DNA of 64,000 nt from Typhlomys cinereus (lineage: Eukaryota; Chordata; Mammalia; Rodentia; Platacanthomyidae): assembly GCA_023101885.1 (NCBI GenBank), contig JALPQD010000836.1, positions 378,144 through 442,143 on the forward strand, in the 5' to 3' direction. Numbering within the stretch: the stretch's first letter is position 1; each line of letters starts with the position of its first letter. Made by a program: the position numbers and the translations under genes. Positions 12,192-22,599 of the stretch are shown in pieces. The notes beneath the pieces were generated by a model. The model worked only from the letters and a program-made list of their open reading frames with translations. It ran no database searches and was not told where the DNA came from.

Positions 12192-12370
12192 AAGAGTGAG
12201 CGAGAGCGAGAGACAGAGAGAGAGAGAGCACTGTGTGTCCCTGTGGAGGGCCAAGGGTAACTTTGGGAATCACCATGGATTGCCTCTACCTCTTTTTTGC
12301 TTCACTCTGGGAACTCAAGACCTTCTTCCTGCAAGGCAGAGTCTTAACATCTGATCCACCTCTGCAGCCC
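12126..12370 (-). mobile_element. DIP-like SINE, type 1, internally shortened
   Basis: (TG)n(GA)n tail at 12126-12226 is followed by 'ctgtggagggccaagggtaac', a shortened body and the reversed head 'ctgatccacctctgcagccc'. Same orientation as the type 2 copy just upstream. The body lacks the segment other copies have between 'cactctggga' and 'actcaagacc'. Confidence 0.85.
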
Positions 12371-12374
12371 ATGA

Positions 12375-12475
12375 CTGATTATTCTATTCACTGTTGAAAG
12401 TACGCTATTGAAATCTTCAACCGTCTGTTCCTCTTAAATTCTGCTATCCTCCAGTTTTATTATGGTGTAATCAAT
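12375..12475 (-). mobile_element. L1 fragment, antisense
   Basis: 'gactgattattctattcact' and 'gttgaaagtacgctattgaa' resemble the antisense of an internal L1 region. Diverged, and separated from the next L1 block by AT-rich and CA-rich sequence. Confidence 0.45.
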
Positions 12476-12559
12476 AAATAAAAATGTAATATACATATAT
12501 ATATATGCAAATAACAACATATACACAATAGACACATACACTTACACACCACACCTCAT

Positions 12560-13206
12560 TTTCTTTATTCATTCATCTGTTAACTGACACCCGAGTCATT
12601 TCCATATCTTGGTTATTGTGAATGATGAATGTTGTACCGAACGGGCAGTGCAGATAACTTTATGAGGTTTCAATTTCATTTCCTTTGTATTATGCCCAGG
12701 AATAGGAATGCTAGATCTTATGGTACTTATATTGAATTTTTTGAGGCATTATACTGTTTTCCATAAAACTGTACTCGTTCATGTTCCTACTGACTGTGTA
12801 CAGGGGTTCTATTCTCACCACATCCTCACGCACACTTTGTTTTCTAATAGCCATTTTGACAGGTATGAGATGGTATCTCACTGTGTCTTTAATATAATTC
12901 CCTATGATCTATGATGGTAAATACTATTTTTCATGTACCTACTGGCAGCTTGCATGTCTTTTGTTAATTTTAAAATGGGAGTGTTTCTTTGCTTACTATT
13001 GAATTCTTTACATATTTTAGGTATTAACCCTTATCAGATGTGCAGTTTGCAAATATGTCCTCATCTGCAGTAGGTTGTCTCTTACTTTGTTGATTGTATC
13101 ATTTGTGTATTGTGCAGAAGCTTTTAAACTAAAATGTAATCACACTGTCTACTTTTTATCTTGTTCGATGTCATTTGAGTGTCATATCAAAAAAAATTAC
13201 TGCCCA
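12560..13206 (-). mobile_element. Ancient L1 (L1M-type) 3' region, antisense
   Basis: The antisense L1 landmarks occur in order: 'ttggttattgtgaat', 'ggaatgctagatcttatggt', 'ctgttttccat', 'tagccattttgacaggtatg', 'ttaacccttatcagatg', 'gtaggttgtctctta' and 'gtcatatcaaaaaaaatt'. The element resumes after an insertion at about 14690. Frames are destroyed. Confidence 0.9.
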
Positions 13207-13305
13207 GCAGGAGATCAAGAATCTTTGCACAAGAACCCTTGTATGCCGTTGATAGGAATGTAAATCAGTGCAGCCACAATGGAAATCAGTGTGGAGGTTC
13301 CTCAA

Positions 13306-13447
13306 CAAAGAAGGGAGGGAGAAAGGGAAGGAAGAGAGGGAGAAAGGGATGGGGGGAGAGACAGAGGGAGGGAGGGAAGAAAGGAGGAAGGAATACTTTT
13401 CAATGTTCTTGTACAACTAGGAAAAAATAAAATAAAGCTAAAAAAAG
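13306..13447 (+). mobile_element. Young L1 3' tail, sense, 5'-truncated
   Basis: A GGGA/GGAA purine tract, 'cttgtacaactaggaaaaaat' and an A-rich end match the terminal part of the L1 ends at 34560-34620 and 56880-56935. It splits the older sense L1 between 'ggttcctcaac' and 'aaactgaaaac'. 'AAAGAA' at both edges may be a short target duplication. Confidence 0.8.
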
Positions 13448-13509
13448 AAACTGAAAACTAAACCTACCATGTGATTCAGTTCTACTGCTTCTGGGTATTT
13501 ATCTTGGTT

Positions 13510-13850
13510 AATTTATCTTCCCATGATTGAATGAATATAGACAACTCAGGGAACAAGGGGTTGATATTTATGTTTTTTTGGTATAGTTCATTATGATGGG
13601 TTAGAAGCCCAGGGGACTGGCCACAGCTGAGGGAGGAGCATACTTTCTGACTTGCTGGTCTGCCAAATTAAACTAATTATCTCTCCAGGAAGTAGTCCTC
13701 ATTATGGAGGAATCTTCTATATCAATTAGATTGTCTGCCACTGACTTGCTCAAGGCACCACTTAACTAAATAATTCTTCACAGATGTGTCTGAAGGCTCA
13801 GTTCTCAACTGTCAAGTTGGCACCTGTATCTGGTAGATACCTGAAGAAAT
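13510..13850 (-). mobile_element. MaLR-like LTR fragment
   Basis: On the minus strand it reads 'caacttgacagttgagaact', then a region resembling 'gaagaattatttagttaagt' as in the LTR at 28404-28830. It interrupts the sense L1, which resumes near 13870. Subfamily not determinable. Confidence 0.55.
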
Positions 13851-14014
13851 CAGCACTGTAGAGATGCCTACACATACATTTGTTGGGGCATTGTTCTCAG
13901 TAGAAAGTCTGTGGAATCAACCTAGGTGCCCACCAGTGAATGAATAAAGAAAATTTGGTAGATATACACGATGCAACTTTATTCAAGCCTAAAGAAGAAT
14001 GAAATTGTCATTTT

Positions 14015-14395
14015 TAGGGGATGGGGAGATGGCTCAATTATTAAAGTTCTTCCATGAAAGCAAAGGGACTTGAGTTCAGATTCCTACATCTGACCTAAAA
14101 ATGTGGGACAAATGTAAAAGTCCATTTATAATTTTAACCCTGGAAGGTGAAGACTGGGAATCTCCAGAGCAAGCTGGCTAACTAGACTAACCCTAATGGC
14201 ATGCTCTGGTTTTAACAGGAGACGCAGGTTCACAAGAATAAGGTAGAAGAGCCATCGAAAATGACTCCCAGTGTTACTCTTGGGCCTCCACAGGCACACG
14301 CACTCAGTGCATTTGTGTACATACACCCTCAACACATGCACCCTCCCCACCCTCACATACAACTGTACACACATATATAAAAGGGAAAAATATAT
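14015..14395 (+). mobile_element. B3-type SINE, nearly full length
   Basis: Head 'ggggagatggctcaattatt' with B box 'gacttgagttcagattcc', a long central body, 'actcttgggcctccacaggc' and an AC-rich end. Inserted in the sense L1, which continues with 'attttcaggaaattggatgg'. Confidence 0.8.
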
Positions 14396-14689
14396 TATTT
14401 TCAGGAAATTGGATGGGAAGGGAGATAATCGCCTTAAGTGAAAGAAGTCAGATTCAGAAAGACAAATAACCACATGTTTTCCCTCTAGATAAAAAATATG
14501 GTAAAGTGGAAGGGGCTGTGCATGGGAAGACAGAGACTAATGGTATAGAGAGAGGGACAAGTCAGGATAGAAAAGTAATATGTATGATTAGAGTGCTTTA
14601 ATACATACAGAAAAACATTGTAATGAAATCTATTGTTTTATATAATTAATATGTGCTAATCATTTAAGATTATAAGGTACTGTTTTTCC

Positions 14690-15030
14690 GAAAAAGGCAT
14701 CTGTCCTTTGCCTCTCGTGTATTCTTGGCACCTGCGTCAGCTGGCCATAAATGCATGGGTTTATTTCTGTGTTCTCTATGGTTCCATTAGTTTTGCTTTG
14801 CTAGTACCATGCTGCTTTTGATTATCAGCTTTATAGGATATTTTGAAGTCAGGTAGTGTAACTTTTACGTCTGTTCTTTTTTTTTCTTTGTGCTGACGAT
14901 TGAACCAAGAGCTTCCCGAAAGCTAGATAAATATCGTACTCTGCGCCATACCTCCTGTGGATTTATTTATTTTTACTCAAGATTGCTTAGGACATTCAGT
15001 GTATTTGTAGTTCTATAACAATTTTTGGAT
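14690..15030 (-). mobile_element. Ancient L1 antisense, continuation
   Basis: 'gtgtattcttggcacctgcg', 'tttatttctgtgttctctat', 'gctagtaccatgctgctttt' and 'tttgaagtcaggtagtgtaa' follow in the order expected 5'-ward of the block ending at 13206. After an ID insertion it resumes with 'ttgcttaggacattcagtg'. Confidence 0.85.
14876..14960 (-). mobile_element. ID-like SINE inside the antisense L1
   Basis: A T-run followed by 'tgctgacgattgaaccaaga', 'aagctagataaatatcgtac' and 'ctgcgccatacctcc' is a diverged ID head in reverse. The L1 match stops and restarts at its edges. Confidence 0.65.
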
Positions 15031-15034
15031 TATT

Positions 15035-15240
15035 TTTACTTTTTTGTGCAAAATTTGCAGTTGGAGGCCAGTTTGATGATTCATGGATAAGTGTGTTTTC
15101 TGCACAAGTCTGATGACGTGAGTTGGATCCCTGGAACCCACAGAGCAGAAGTGAGAACGAACTCCTGAAAATTGTCCTCAGACCTCTATACATGTGCACC
15201 CAATGCAAAGAAAATAAATAAATAAATACCACTGGAATCT
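15035..15240 (+). mobile_element. B2-superfamily SINE
   Basis: Diverged head ('tggaggccagtttgatgatt'), B box region 'acgtgagttggatccctgg', then 'aattgtcctcagacctctat' and an (AAATA)n tail. Follows the B2-superfamily order of head, 'acccac', 'ttgtcctctgacctcc', tail. Confidence 0.75.
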
Positions 15241-15931
15241 GATACCCTAAAGATATAATGATCAAATTTGAACTTATTCCAGTTTAACTTGAACGTTATC
15301 CACAATTTCTGCCCTTTGTATCTCTGTCCCCACACCTTCAGCTGTTTATTACAAAATTATATTTTTGTATATTATGTCATGAAAGTCTAAGCTAATGATT
15401 TAAAATGTATGTTTTAGATCATGGAGAAAATAAAATACTGATTTGCAAACCAAAGCTGCAATAAGACTAGGGCTTAGACTAAGAATGTAGAAAATAAAAA
15501 AATGGAATTAAAAAGCATCATTACAAAGGTTCTTTTTTGATAATTGTCTGTATATTTGCCTTAACAGTGATTTTTATTTTTAAGTTTTTATTGTCATTTT
15601 ATATTTTTACTCATAAAATAAAGTTAAATAACTTTGATACATATTCAAGCATGTATCCTTAAAATAAAAAAGTAGCAAAGTAACATCACGTATATTCATT
15701 GGAGAGATACTCACTCAGCACATATTGTCAAAATTTAGTTTCAAACAATTACTATATTAACTTTACACTTGTATACAAACAAGTACATATAATGAATGTA
15801 TACATATATGTGTACATAGAATATAACTACTTAAAAAGATATTTTGGATACTCATGAGTTATTCATGAATTTCTCAATTAGTGGTCAAAAGGCACTTAGA
15901 AGACTTTGGAATGATCACTCAGCATTTCATG
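15241..15931. other. Unassigned AT-rich DNA
   Basis: Strongly AT-rich with several T and A runs. It may contain further decayed L1 but I cannot anchor it. Confidence 0.35.
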
Positions 15932-16272
15932 TGTCGTGGTTTGAAATGTGTCCCCCACAGTCTCATGTGTTTCGGCAAGAGGTCTAGTCTTGCTGGAGGA
16001 AGGTAGTCACAAGGGGTGGGCCTTGAGGTGGATTAGTCCCACACTACGGCCAGGAGAAGTCTGCCTTTGCAGCAAAATCTTGCAGCTCTCAGCTTCTAAG
16101 ATATCTGTAGTGACATAGCCTCCTCCAGCTTTGGCCAGCCAGCCATGCCGCCTCCACCATGAAAGACTGTTTCTCCCCTCTGGAACTGTAAGCTGAATAA
16201 ATCTTCCTTTCTCCTGTAAATTGCTTGGCTTTGGGTGCTCTCTCACAGCAATAGTAAAGAGTAACCATTACA
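15932..16272 (+). mobile_element. Solo MaLR LTR (ORR1/MT-like)
   Basis: 341 bp beginning TGTCGTGGTTTGAAATGTG and ending TAACCATTACA, flanked by a perfect 5-bp duplication TCATG (15927-15931 and 16273-16277). It contains 'gccgcctccaccatgaaaga' and the polyadenylation signal AATAAA (about 16197-16202), both typical of rodent MaLR LTRs. No internal region is attached, so it is a recombined solo LTR. Confidence 0.9.
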
Positions 16273-16470
16273 TCATGCTTTTGTACTATTTTAGTGTCTT
16301 CAAATTTTTCCTAATTAAGGTTTTCTGATCCTTGAGAAGAGAGGGTTGGATGTCCCATCTGGTGCTGAGTGATCCAGAGTCACTTATTCTTTGCTGACCG
16401 CCAACTATTGCTAGGCAAAGCTTCATGGCTAGAGGTTAGCAACTGTACAAATCTGGAGGTTTAATGTTAG
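16273..16470. other. Unassigned intergenic DNA
   Basis: No repeat recognised between the solo LTR and the next L1 block. Confidence 0.35.
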
Positions 16471-16604
16471 TATCTACACATGATTTTATTTTTAATTTAT
16501 ATGGCTCGAATTTATATGACCATCTAGTATCCTTTCCTTTCATCCACTAAGACTTCCTTCAGCCTTTCTTTCAAGATTGGTCTATAATAGTAATAGGCTC
16601 CTTT

Positions 16605-16922
16605 AGCATTTGTTTATGAGAGAGAGAAGAGAGAAAGAAAGAGAAAGAAGAGAGAGCATGTGTACAGGCCAGCGATCAATATTGGGTGTTTAATATAACT
16701 CTCTGTCTTATTTTTTGAGAAGGAATCTCTCCTGAATCTAGGCTTGCTGATTCATCTAGGTCAATTAGCTAGCGAAATCCAGAGGGCCTCCTATATGCCC
16801 ATTCCATGCTGGAGCTAGGCACACACCACCGCCCCTTGCATGTCATGTGAGTGCTGGGAATCTGAACCTGGGTCATCACAGCTCTGCCACACAGACTTTA
16901 TCCTCTGAGCCCTCACCCCAGC
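16605..16922 (-). mobile_element. B3-type SINE
   Basis: A GA-rich start, 'gagcatgtgtacaggccagc', the central 'aggcttgctgattcatctag', 'acacaccaccgcccc' and reversed head 'tgagccctcaccccagccta' follow B3 in reverse. Confidence 0.8.
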
Positions 16923-16944
16923 CTAATTTTTTTTCTTTCAATTT

Positions 16945-17130
16945 TTAAGAATACTTTGGGTCAACAAGATGGCCCAGTAGATAAAGGCAGTTTTTCTGTC
17001 AAGCCTAACACAGGGGAAGGAGAGAGTTGATTCCTGCAAGTTATCTTCTGACCTCCAAACATATGCATGAGTGCATATACAAATAATAAACAAACAAATA
17101 AATAAATAAATAAATAAATAAATAAATGTG
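16945..17130 (+). mobile_element. B2-superfamily SINE with (AAAT)n tail
   Basis: 'tcaacaagatggcccagtag' then 'ataaaggcag', 'caagttatcttctgacctcc' and an (AAAT/AACA)n tail (17083-17128). Good match to the B2-superfamily order. Confidence 0.85.
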
Positions 17131-17754
17131 AAATATAAATTGAAAAAAGAGACAGGACATCAATTTTCCAGATATAAGACTCTTGCTTGGCAGTTTTTTT
17201 TCCTTTGAATATATCAGCTACCTGCCTTCTGTCCCCACCAAAGTCTTATGAGAAGTAAGATAAAATAATCTTATCTTATGGAGGATCATTCATATGTAAT
17301 GAATTGTTTCTTCCTTGTGATTTTCAGAATTTGCTTTGCTCTTGGCTTTCAACAGGCTCAGTGTGAGTTCATCCTACAAAATCAGTTGATCTTCTTGGAT
17401 GCATATATGCATGTATTCTGTCTGTCATATTTGAGGAATTTTGGGTATAATTTGATTATTCTTCAGAGAGTGCCTCTTCTCCTTTGTCTCTTTTGCCTGT
17501 GTGATTCATGAGATATGTGTATGGCCTTGATTGTGCCCTGGGCCTCCTGGCTCTTTTTCTTATCTACTTCTTTCTGTTCTGTTGTCTCAGTACTGCCCAT
17601 TGTTCTGTTTTCAAGTCTGCATTTGAATCTTTTTTTTTTTTCATTATAGTTACTGTATTTCTTTAGCTCCACAATTTCTTTTTGGCTTATGTTTTTGGTT
17701 TCCTATTGATATTTCTGTCTGGCACATTTGTTGTTTTCTGCTTTTGTTTTCTTT

Positions 17755-17900
17755 CATTGTATTTGGAGGCAAGGTCTCACTACATATCCCATGAAGATCT
17801 GGAACTTGCTTACTGTAGGCCCAGACTGGCATTGAATTCATGAACTTCCTGCCTCCACCTCCCAAGTGCTTCAATTATAGGCTTTGTACCACTGCACCTG
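17755..17900 (-). mobile_element. B1 SINE
   Basis: 'aggcaaggtctcactacata', 'cccagactggcattgaattc' and 'cctcccaagtgc' with 'attataggc' are the reversed B1 landmarks. Confidence 0.85.
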
Positions 17901-18301
17901 TTTAAATCAGTTGTGTGAAAGTTTTTTTTTTTTTTTCCTCTAGTGTATTTGCCTTTATGTGTTTTTCAGAGACAGTTTCTATTGGTTTATTTTTTCCCTT
18001 TGAAAGGATCACACTTTCCTGTTTCTTTGTTTTTGACTGTCTATGGCAACTAGAGAATTCAGTTTTCTCCTTTCCCAGGGTTTTCTGTTCATTGCTTTTA
18101 AAAACTTTGTTTGTTGTAGGTTGTATCTGTCGTAATCATCAGTTTAAAGTATAAACAAAAGTGTCATCTCAGATCTTTTCTGAGCTTGGATCTTTCCCCA
18201 AGTATGTGCAATGAGTGATTTTTCCAATTTTCCATGTATACAGCTCCTTTTGACTATTTGGTGTCTTCTTTCCAATGAAGAAATGAGCAAAAGGGAAAGT
18301 G

Positions 18302-18400
18302 GTGTATGTGTGTGTGTGTGTGTGTGTCTGTGTGTGTGTGTGTCTGTGTGTGTGTGTGTCTGTGTGTCTGTGTGTCTGTGTGTTTCTGTGTGTTTCTGTT
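18302..18400. repeat. (TG)n microsatellite with TCTG variants
   Basis: TG blocks are interrupted at regular spacing by TCTG and then TTTCTG, a pattern that suggests stepwise mutation. No SINE body is attached. Confidence 0.95.
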
Positions 18401-18486
18401 CACATGAAGGAAGAAAGGAGGGAAGGAGAGGGGGAGACAGACAGAGAATATATCAGCCCATTAGTTACTCTGCAAGTAAGTAGCTT

Positions 18487-18720
18487 TAGTTGAGGGCTCG
18501 TGGTGGAGGAGGGAGTGCAGTGTGCAGGATGGCGGCGCTCCTCTTTCTCTGCAGCAATGTGATCGGAAGCACCTATCAGCACTGCAGCATAGATCCCTGA
18601 TATCTGGAAGGTAGGATTCCCCTCATTGTCTCCGGAAGCTCGCAGACAAGCTGAACCGGAGACATAAGCGCAATGGCTGCCAAGGGGCCACAGCTTAGGA
18701 GATGAGTAGCTGTTGTGTGC
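18487..18720 (+). other. CpG-bearing segment with ATGGCGGC context
   Basis: Low-copy sequence with several CpGs, unusual in this AT-rich neighbourhood. It contains 'caggatggcggcgctcctct' (18525-18544), a YY1-like ATGGCGGC core, and then 'ccggaagct' and 'accggagac'. Frames here stay open for 20-25 codons only. It could be the 5' end of a decayed retrocopy, an old promoter or exon, or part of an unrecognised transposon 5' UTR. Confidence 0.25.
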
Positions 18721-19113
18721 TAAGAGCTAAATAACCAGGATCAATTGCAGTTTACTGCCAGACCTTTCCTTTCAAAGCTATAAGTCAGAAAACTAGAGAC
18801 ATGGTCTGCCAATGCAATTGTGTAGGTATGAAACATAGACTGTTGGAGTTCTTACTGTACCATCTTACCATCTTTCCAGAACCCTCTCTCCTCTTAAAGA
18901 TAGCTAAAAATTTGAACTCATAAAGTGTCTGATTGGAATGTCTTTAAAGTTTTGAAAAGACTAATCTTTTTGAGTGCATTAGTGGCAACATGAGTTGATG
19001 ACTTTCTGTTGTGATTATGCTAATTGATTTAGCAAATATTTATTGCCATATATAAAAATATAAAAATCACTAATATATTTATACTCTGCAAGTATGTGTA
19101 TATATATCCCTCT
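18721..19113. other. Unassigned AT-rich DNA
   Basis: No repeat family or exon recognised. Confidence 0.4.
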
Positions 19114-19510
19114 TGTGGTAGATCACTAATAGCGTTAACTTGGCAATTGAAAGCTTTGGTTCTGAGCACATTTGTAAAGAATCAGTAATTAAGCCACCCT
19201 AAGCCTGCAGGAAATTGTCTAATTGATGGGAAGACCTGGCTCACAATGGTTGGGACCATGCTCTGGACAGGTGGATATACTGGTTAAGGAAGGTGACATT
19301 CTTCAGCATACTTGGCTAGACACGCTGTTTGACAAAGGAAGCACTACTATGGGCATGGTGTGGCCAGTTCCTTCAGCCCTGGCATTGGTGTGGATTTTCC
19401 TGTTAAGCTGGATTAATAACTGTAGCCAGATAATCATAAGCCAAAATAAAATCTTTTGTTCCCCTTTAAGCCATTTTGTCAAGAAATTTTCAGCAGCATG
19501 CAGTGCCCAG
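19114..19510 (+). mobile_element. MaLR-like LTR, diverged
   Basis: Starts near TGTGGTAGATCAC and aligns in order with the LTR at 28404-28830: 'aattgtctaattgatggg', 'cattcttcagcatacttgg', 'aaaataaaatctttt' and 'taagccattttg'. No internal region is attached. Confidence 0.65.
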
Positions 19511-19832
19511 AGCACCTCTGTGAGCCTTTTTTTCTTTTATTGTTACCATCTTGGCAATTATGCTCAAGTTCTTTTTTCCATTGAAAATTAAGAATGAGTA
19601 GGATGTGTGGGTTTTCATTAAAAAATGTTTGAAAAGTGCCAGCATCGTCCGAGAGTCAACAGCTGGAGGGACTTGCAGAGGCTTCATGGGGACATAAAGA
19701 TTGTACAGGGACTCATGCAGATTTGCATTTGGCCAGGTCTGTTGCTCACAGGGCTGAGAAAAGGAGTAGACTTTGAACACAATTCTTTGGAAAATTAGAA
19801 ATCAGAGAAGTGAGTTGAGTTGTGTGATTGTG

Positions 19833-19837
<5 letters not shown>
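19511..19837. other. Unassigned intergenic DNA
   Basis: No repeat family or exon recognised. Confidence 0.4.
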
Positions 19838-19893
<56 letters not shown>

Positions 19894-19917
19894 TGTGCAT
19901 GTGTGTATGTGTATGTA
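19838..19917. repeat. (TG)n microsatellite
   Basis: About 46 bp of pure TG, then GGTG and ATG interruptions. No SINE body beside it. Confidence 0.95.
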
Positions 19918-21236
19918 CAGGGGGTGGGGGCAATGCTGAGATTCAGGACGTTACAAGGCAAGCTCTGGGGGCAGCTAGAGACAGCCTGGACAGTTGGTGT
20001 TTGAAACAGGAGTCCTGGTTGCCATGGTCTCATGTTCTCTGGATAGTAGTCAGCAACTTTAATAAGGCTAGGTATGTGGTGTTCTAAAGGTAGAACGAGA
20101 CACCATCACCCACTTTATCATTGCTCTCTAAACCATATGGGCTGGTAGCTTCCCATGCTCTGCCTCCTTTACTGACTTTGTACCCCAAAGTCAAGTTATT
20201 ACCAGCAGGCTAGCTGTCAGATTGGAGAGAGGGCCTCCTGGCGGCCTGCTGCTAAGTTCCTGTCTAGGTTCCTCAACAATCTCCACTAGGTAATGAGAAA
20301 TCTTAAAGTCGCCCCATTGTGGAACCTTGGATATCGAAATCCAGGAGACTTGAGACTTCAGAACAGCTGTGACTGTGCTCCTGAGCGTCTACATATAATG
20401 CACGCAGTGCAGTATCCTGGGAACTTGCAGTGGGGGGGGGGGTTCTCTTGGAAGCACAGCTGCAGTGCCCATTCCTTGATTCCTTATGTGCTTGAGAGCA
20501 CAACCACCTGTCTGTAGATCTGCATTTTCTTCCCAAAGAGCTGAGTGATTGCTGATAACAGCTGTGGATATTTCTGCTTTATTTTTAAAAGCCCTAAGCA
20601 ACCAAGTGAAAAGCAAACCCGATTATGTCATGGAGTCCCTTAATATGTATGAACAGGAAAGCAGAAAACTGAATTAGCCATACCAAATACGAAGTTTACA
20701 TAAAAGGAAATACTGAATTTTACTAGGAAATCAATGAACAAACAAAAAAGGCAAAATGTTTGTATTTTGGGGGGGAGGGAGATCTGATATTTATTTTATG
20801 TTAATTAGGATGAACTGGTTTCACACAGAGTCCCTTTAAATCCTGTGAATGCTGAATTTATTACCAAGAGAGGGAAGAGGAGTAAAGTGGGGACATACTA
20901 CATACGGTCTGGGAAAGCAATCAGGTTTTTATGGGCAGCTGCCCCTGCACAGTTGTTTGTTCTTTTAACTGTTTGAAACATTTCTTTCTCTAAATTCTAT
21001 GGGCATCAAATGGTAGTGGAAAGTTCAATATCTACTCTGTAAATTTATCTATAACATCAAAGTATGAAATGAACATCTAGCTAGACAACTCTAGCCAGAT
21101 TTCTGGGGCCCTTGTCAGATGCGGGCGGTCTTTGATCAGGGACTGTCACTGAAGATGAATGGTCGTCAGTCAGTGTAAGAAAGAAGTCTTATTTAGGAGT
21201 GTGTAGTACCTCATCGTGAAATAACAAATCTCTTGT
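19918..21236. other. Unassigned intergenic DNA
   Basis: A run of about ten G begins near 20433 and a GGGGGG run lies near 20770. Overlapping 74-77 codon frames on both strands at 20293-20616 look like chance. No repeat family recognised. Confidence 0.35.
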
Positions 21237-21333
21237 TTTGTTTTTTTAATGTTTAATTATTTGAGAAGAGAGAGGGAAGAAGAGAGAGATGGAGAGAGAT
21301 AGAGGTTTCTACATACAGAGGTCAGAGAACAAC

Positions 21334-21384
<51 letters not shown>

Positions 21385-21830
21385 CGGAGGGCACTGGGAG
21401 GACCTGTGGAGGACCAAAGGTGACTTTAGGAGTCATCCTGTATTGCTTCTACCTCCTTTTTGCATCGCTCTGGATTTCCCAGGCTCCATCCACCAAGGCT
21501 GTAGGTGTAGGCTGCCACTGTTTCTGCCTGGGCGTTTTTATGTGGGATCTGGGATCTGAACTCAGGACCTTTTGCTTTTGAGATAGAGCCTTAACCGCTG
21601 AGCCATCTCTCCACTCCCCACCTCATTTTTTCAGGGTCTCTTACTGAATCTGAAATTCACCATTTCAGCTAGACTGGCTGACCATCAACTCCCCTGGATT
21701 TCGTCTATTCCTACCCACACCCCAGTACTGGAGTTCACGGGGTTCTGGGTTCTGTGGGTTCTAGGGACTTGGATCATCATGCTTGCATAGCAAGCACTTT
21801 GCCCACAGAGCTATCTCCCCAGCCTGAAAA
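21237..21830 (-). mobile_element. B3-type SINE split by a younger SINE
   Basis: The left part (21237-21334) carries the T-rich tail, GA stretch and 'gaggtcagagaacaacttt'. The right part (21622-21830) carries 'tttcagggtctcttactgaa', 'cagctagactggctgac' and the reversed head 'agctatctccccagcctg'. The two parts are contiguous in B3; the DIP-like SINE lies between them. Confidence 0.85.
21335..21622 (-). mobile_element. DIP-like SINE type 1, nested in B3
   Basis: (TG)n at 21335-21382, 'tgtggaggaccaaaggtgac', 'ggatttcccaggctcc', 'gatctgaactcaggacc' and the reversed head 'ctgagccatctctccactcc'. Sits between the two halves of a B3. Confidence 0.9.
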
Positions 21831-22594
21831 GTAGATCTTAGCTTTTTAAGATCACTCATCACTCAAAGGAATCAGATATTTCTGGAAAAAACACCCAATT
21901 CCAGGGCTGCAACAGGAAAGTACAAGATGAACCTGAAAGATGCCTTTGAACCAAAGAGCAGAGAATCCTCAAACGCTTGATGGGTAGATAGCAAAAGCTC
22001 TCAGAAGCCAGTTTAAAGAGTATTTTATTGGCAAAAATCTAGTAACTTCAGCATCAAGATAAGTGATAGTTACAGACTCTAAGCAACTTAATAATATATG
22101 AACACATGATTCCACATTGATAAAAACTGAATGAATAAATAAATGGTAAAAATAAGAGAAGTCTCTCTTGGAAGATAAATATAAAAAGACATATCAGGGA
22201 AATCTCCATTTGGCAATAATCACAATACTGACTGCCAAAACTAGTGGGTGAGAGTTCAGCAAAGAATGGGATTTTATGGAGAACTAAATTATATTTTGGT
22301 AAAATATTCATTGATTGCAAAGGGAGAAAAACTACTGCAATTTTAGGGACTTGGCAGATACTGTTTGGTCCGAATGTAAGGTGAAATGTCCTTTTGTTGC
22401 AGATGTGAGATATTTCTACCCTGCCGTGACTTGAAACATTGAGGCTGATGTTGCCAGACATATCACACCAAGAGAGTAAATGACTTATTGCTCTCATATT
22501 GAGGCTTTCTGAGGAGAGGAGGGCAAGAACTCAGCCGGGTCTGAAAATGACTGAGAGAGCAACAAAATGATGGATTTAACTGCTTGATTGCTTG
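21831..22594. other. Unassigned intergenic DNA
   Basis: Holds a 147-codon minus-strand frame (22497 to 22054) rich in hydrophobic residues towards its end. I see no recognisable domain and no homologous frame in the window, so it is probably chance in T-rich DNA. Confidence 0.35.
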
Positions 22595-22599
22595 CTTGT

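Larger units (their letters stand above)
13210..14640 (+). mobile_element. L1 3' region, sense, carrying three insertions
   Basis: L1 sense blocks lie at 13240-13305 (through 'gtggaggttcctcaac'), 13455-13509 ('ctaccatgtgattcagttct'), 13870-14010 ('gtgcccaccagtgaatgaat') and 14396-14470 ('agaagtcagattcagaaaga'). Between them sit a young L1 tail, a MaLR-like LTR fragment and a B3-type SINE. The whole block interrupts the older antisense L1. Confidence 0.8.
16475..18290 (-). mobile_element. Ancient L1 (L1M-type) antisense, interrupted by SINEs
   Basis: Antisense landmarks: 'tttctttcaagattggtcta' (16568-16590), 'atgtaatgaattgtttcttc', 'ttggctttcaacaggctcag', 'cttcttggatgcatatatgc', 'catttgaatc' and 'tagctccacaatttcttttt'. 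The order continues 5'-ward from the block at 14690-15030, so these are probably parts of one old element. SINEs at 16605-16922, 16945-17130 and 17755-17900 interrupt it. The right edge is uncertain. Confidence 0.75.

Noticed and set aside
10816..12354. 144- and 145-codon + strand frames
   Set aside because: They run through (TG)n and (GA)n tails and reversed SINE bodies; the Cys-Val and Glu-Arg strings are microsatellite translation.
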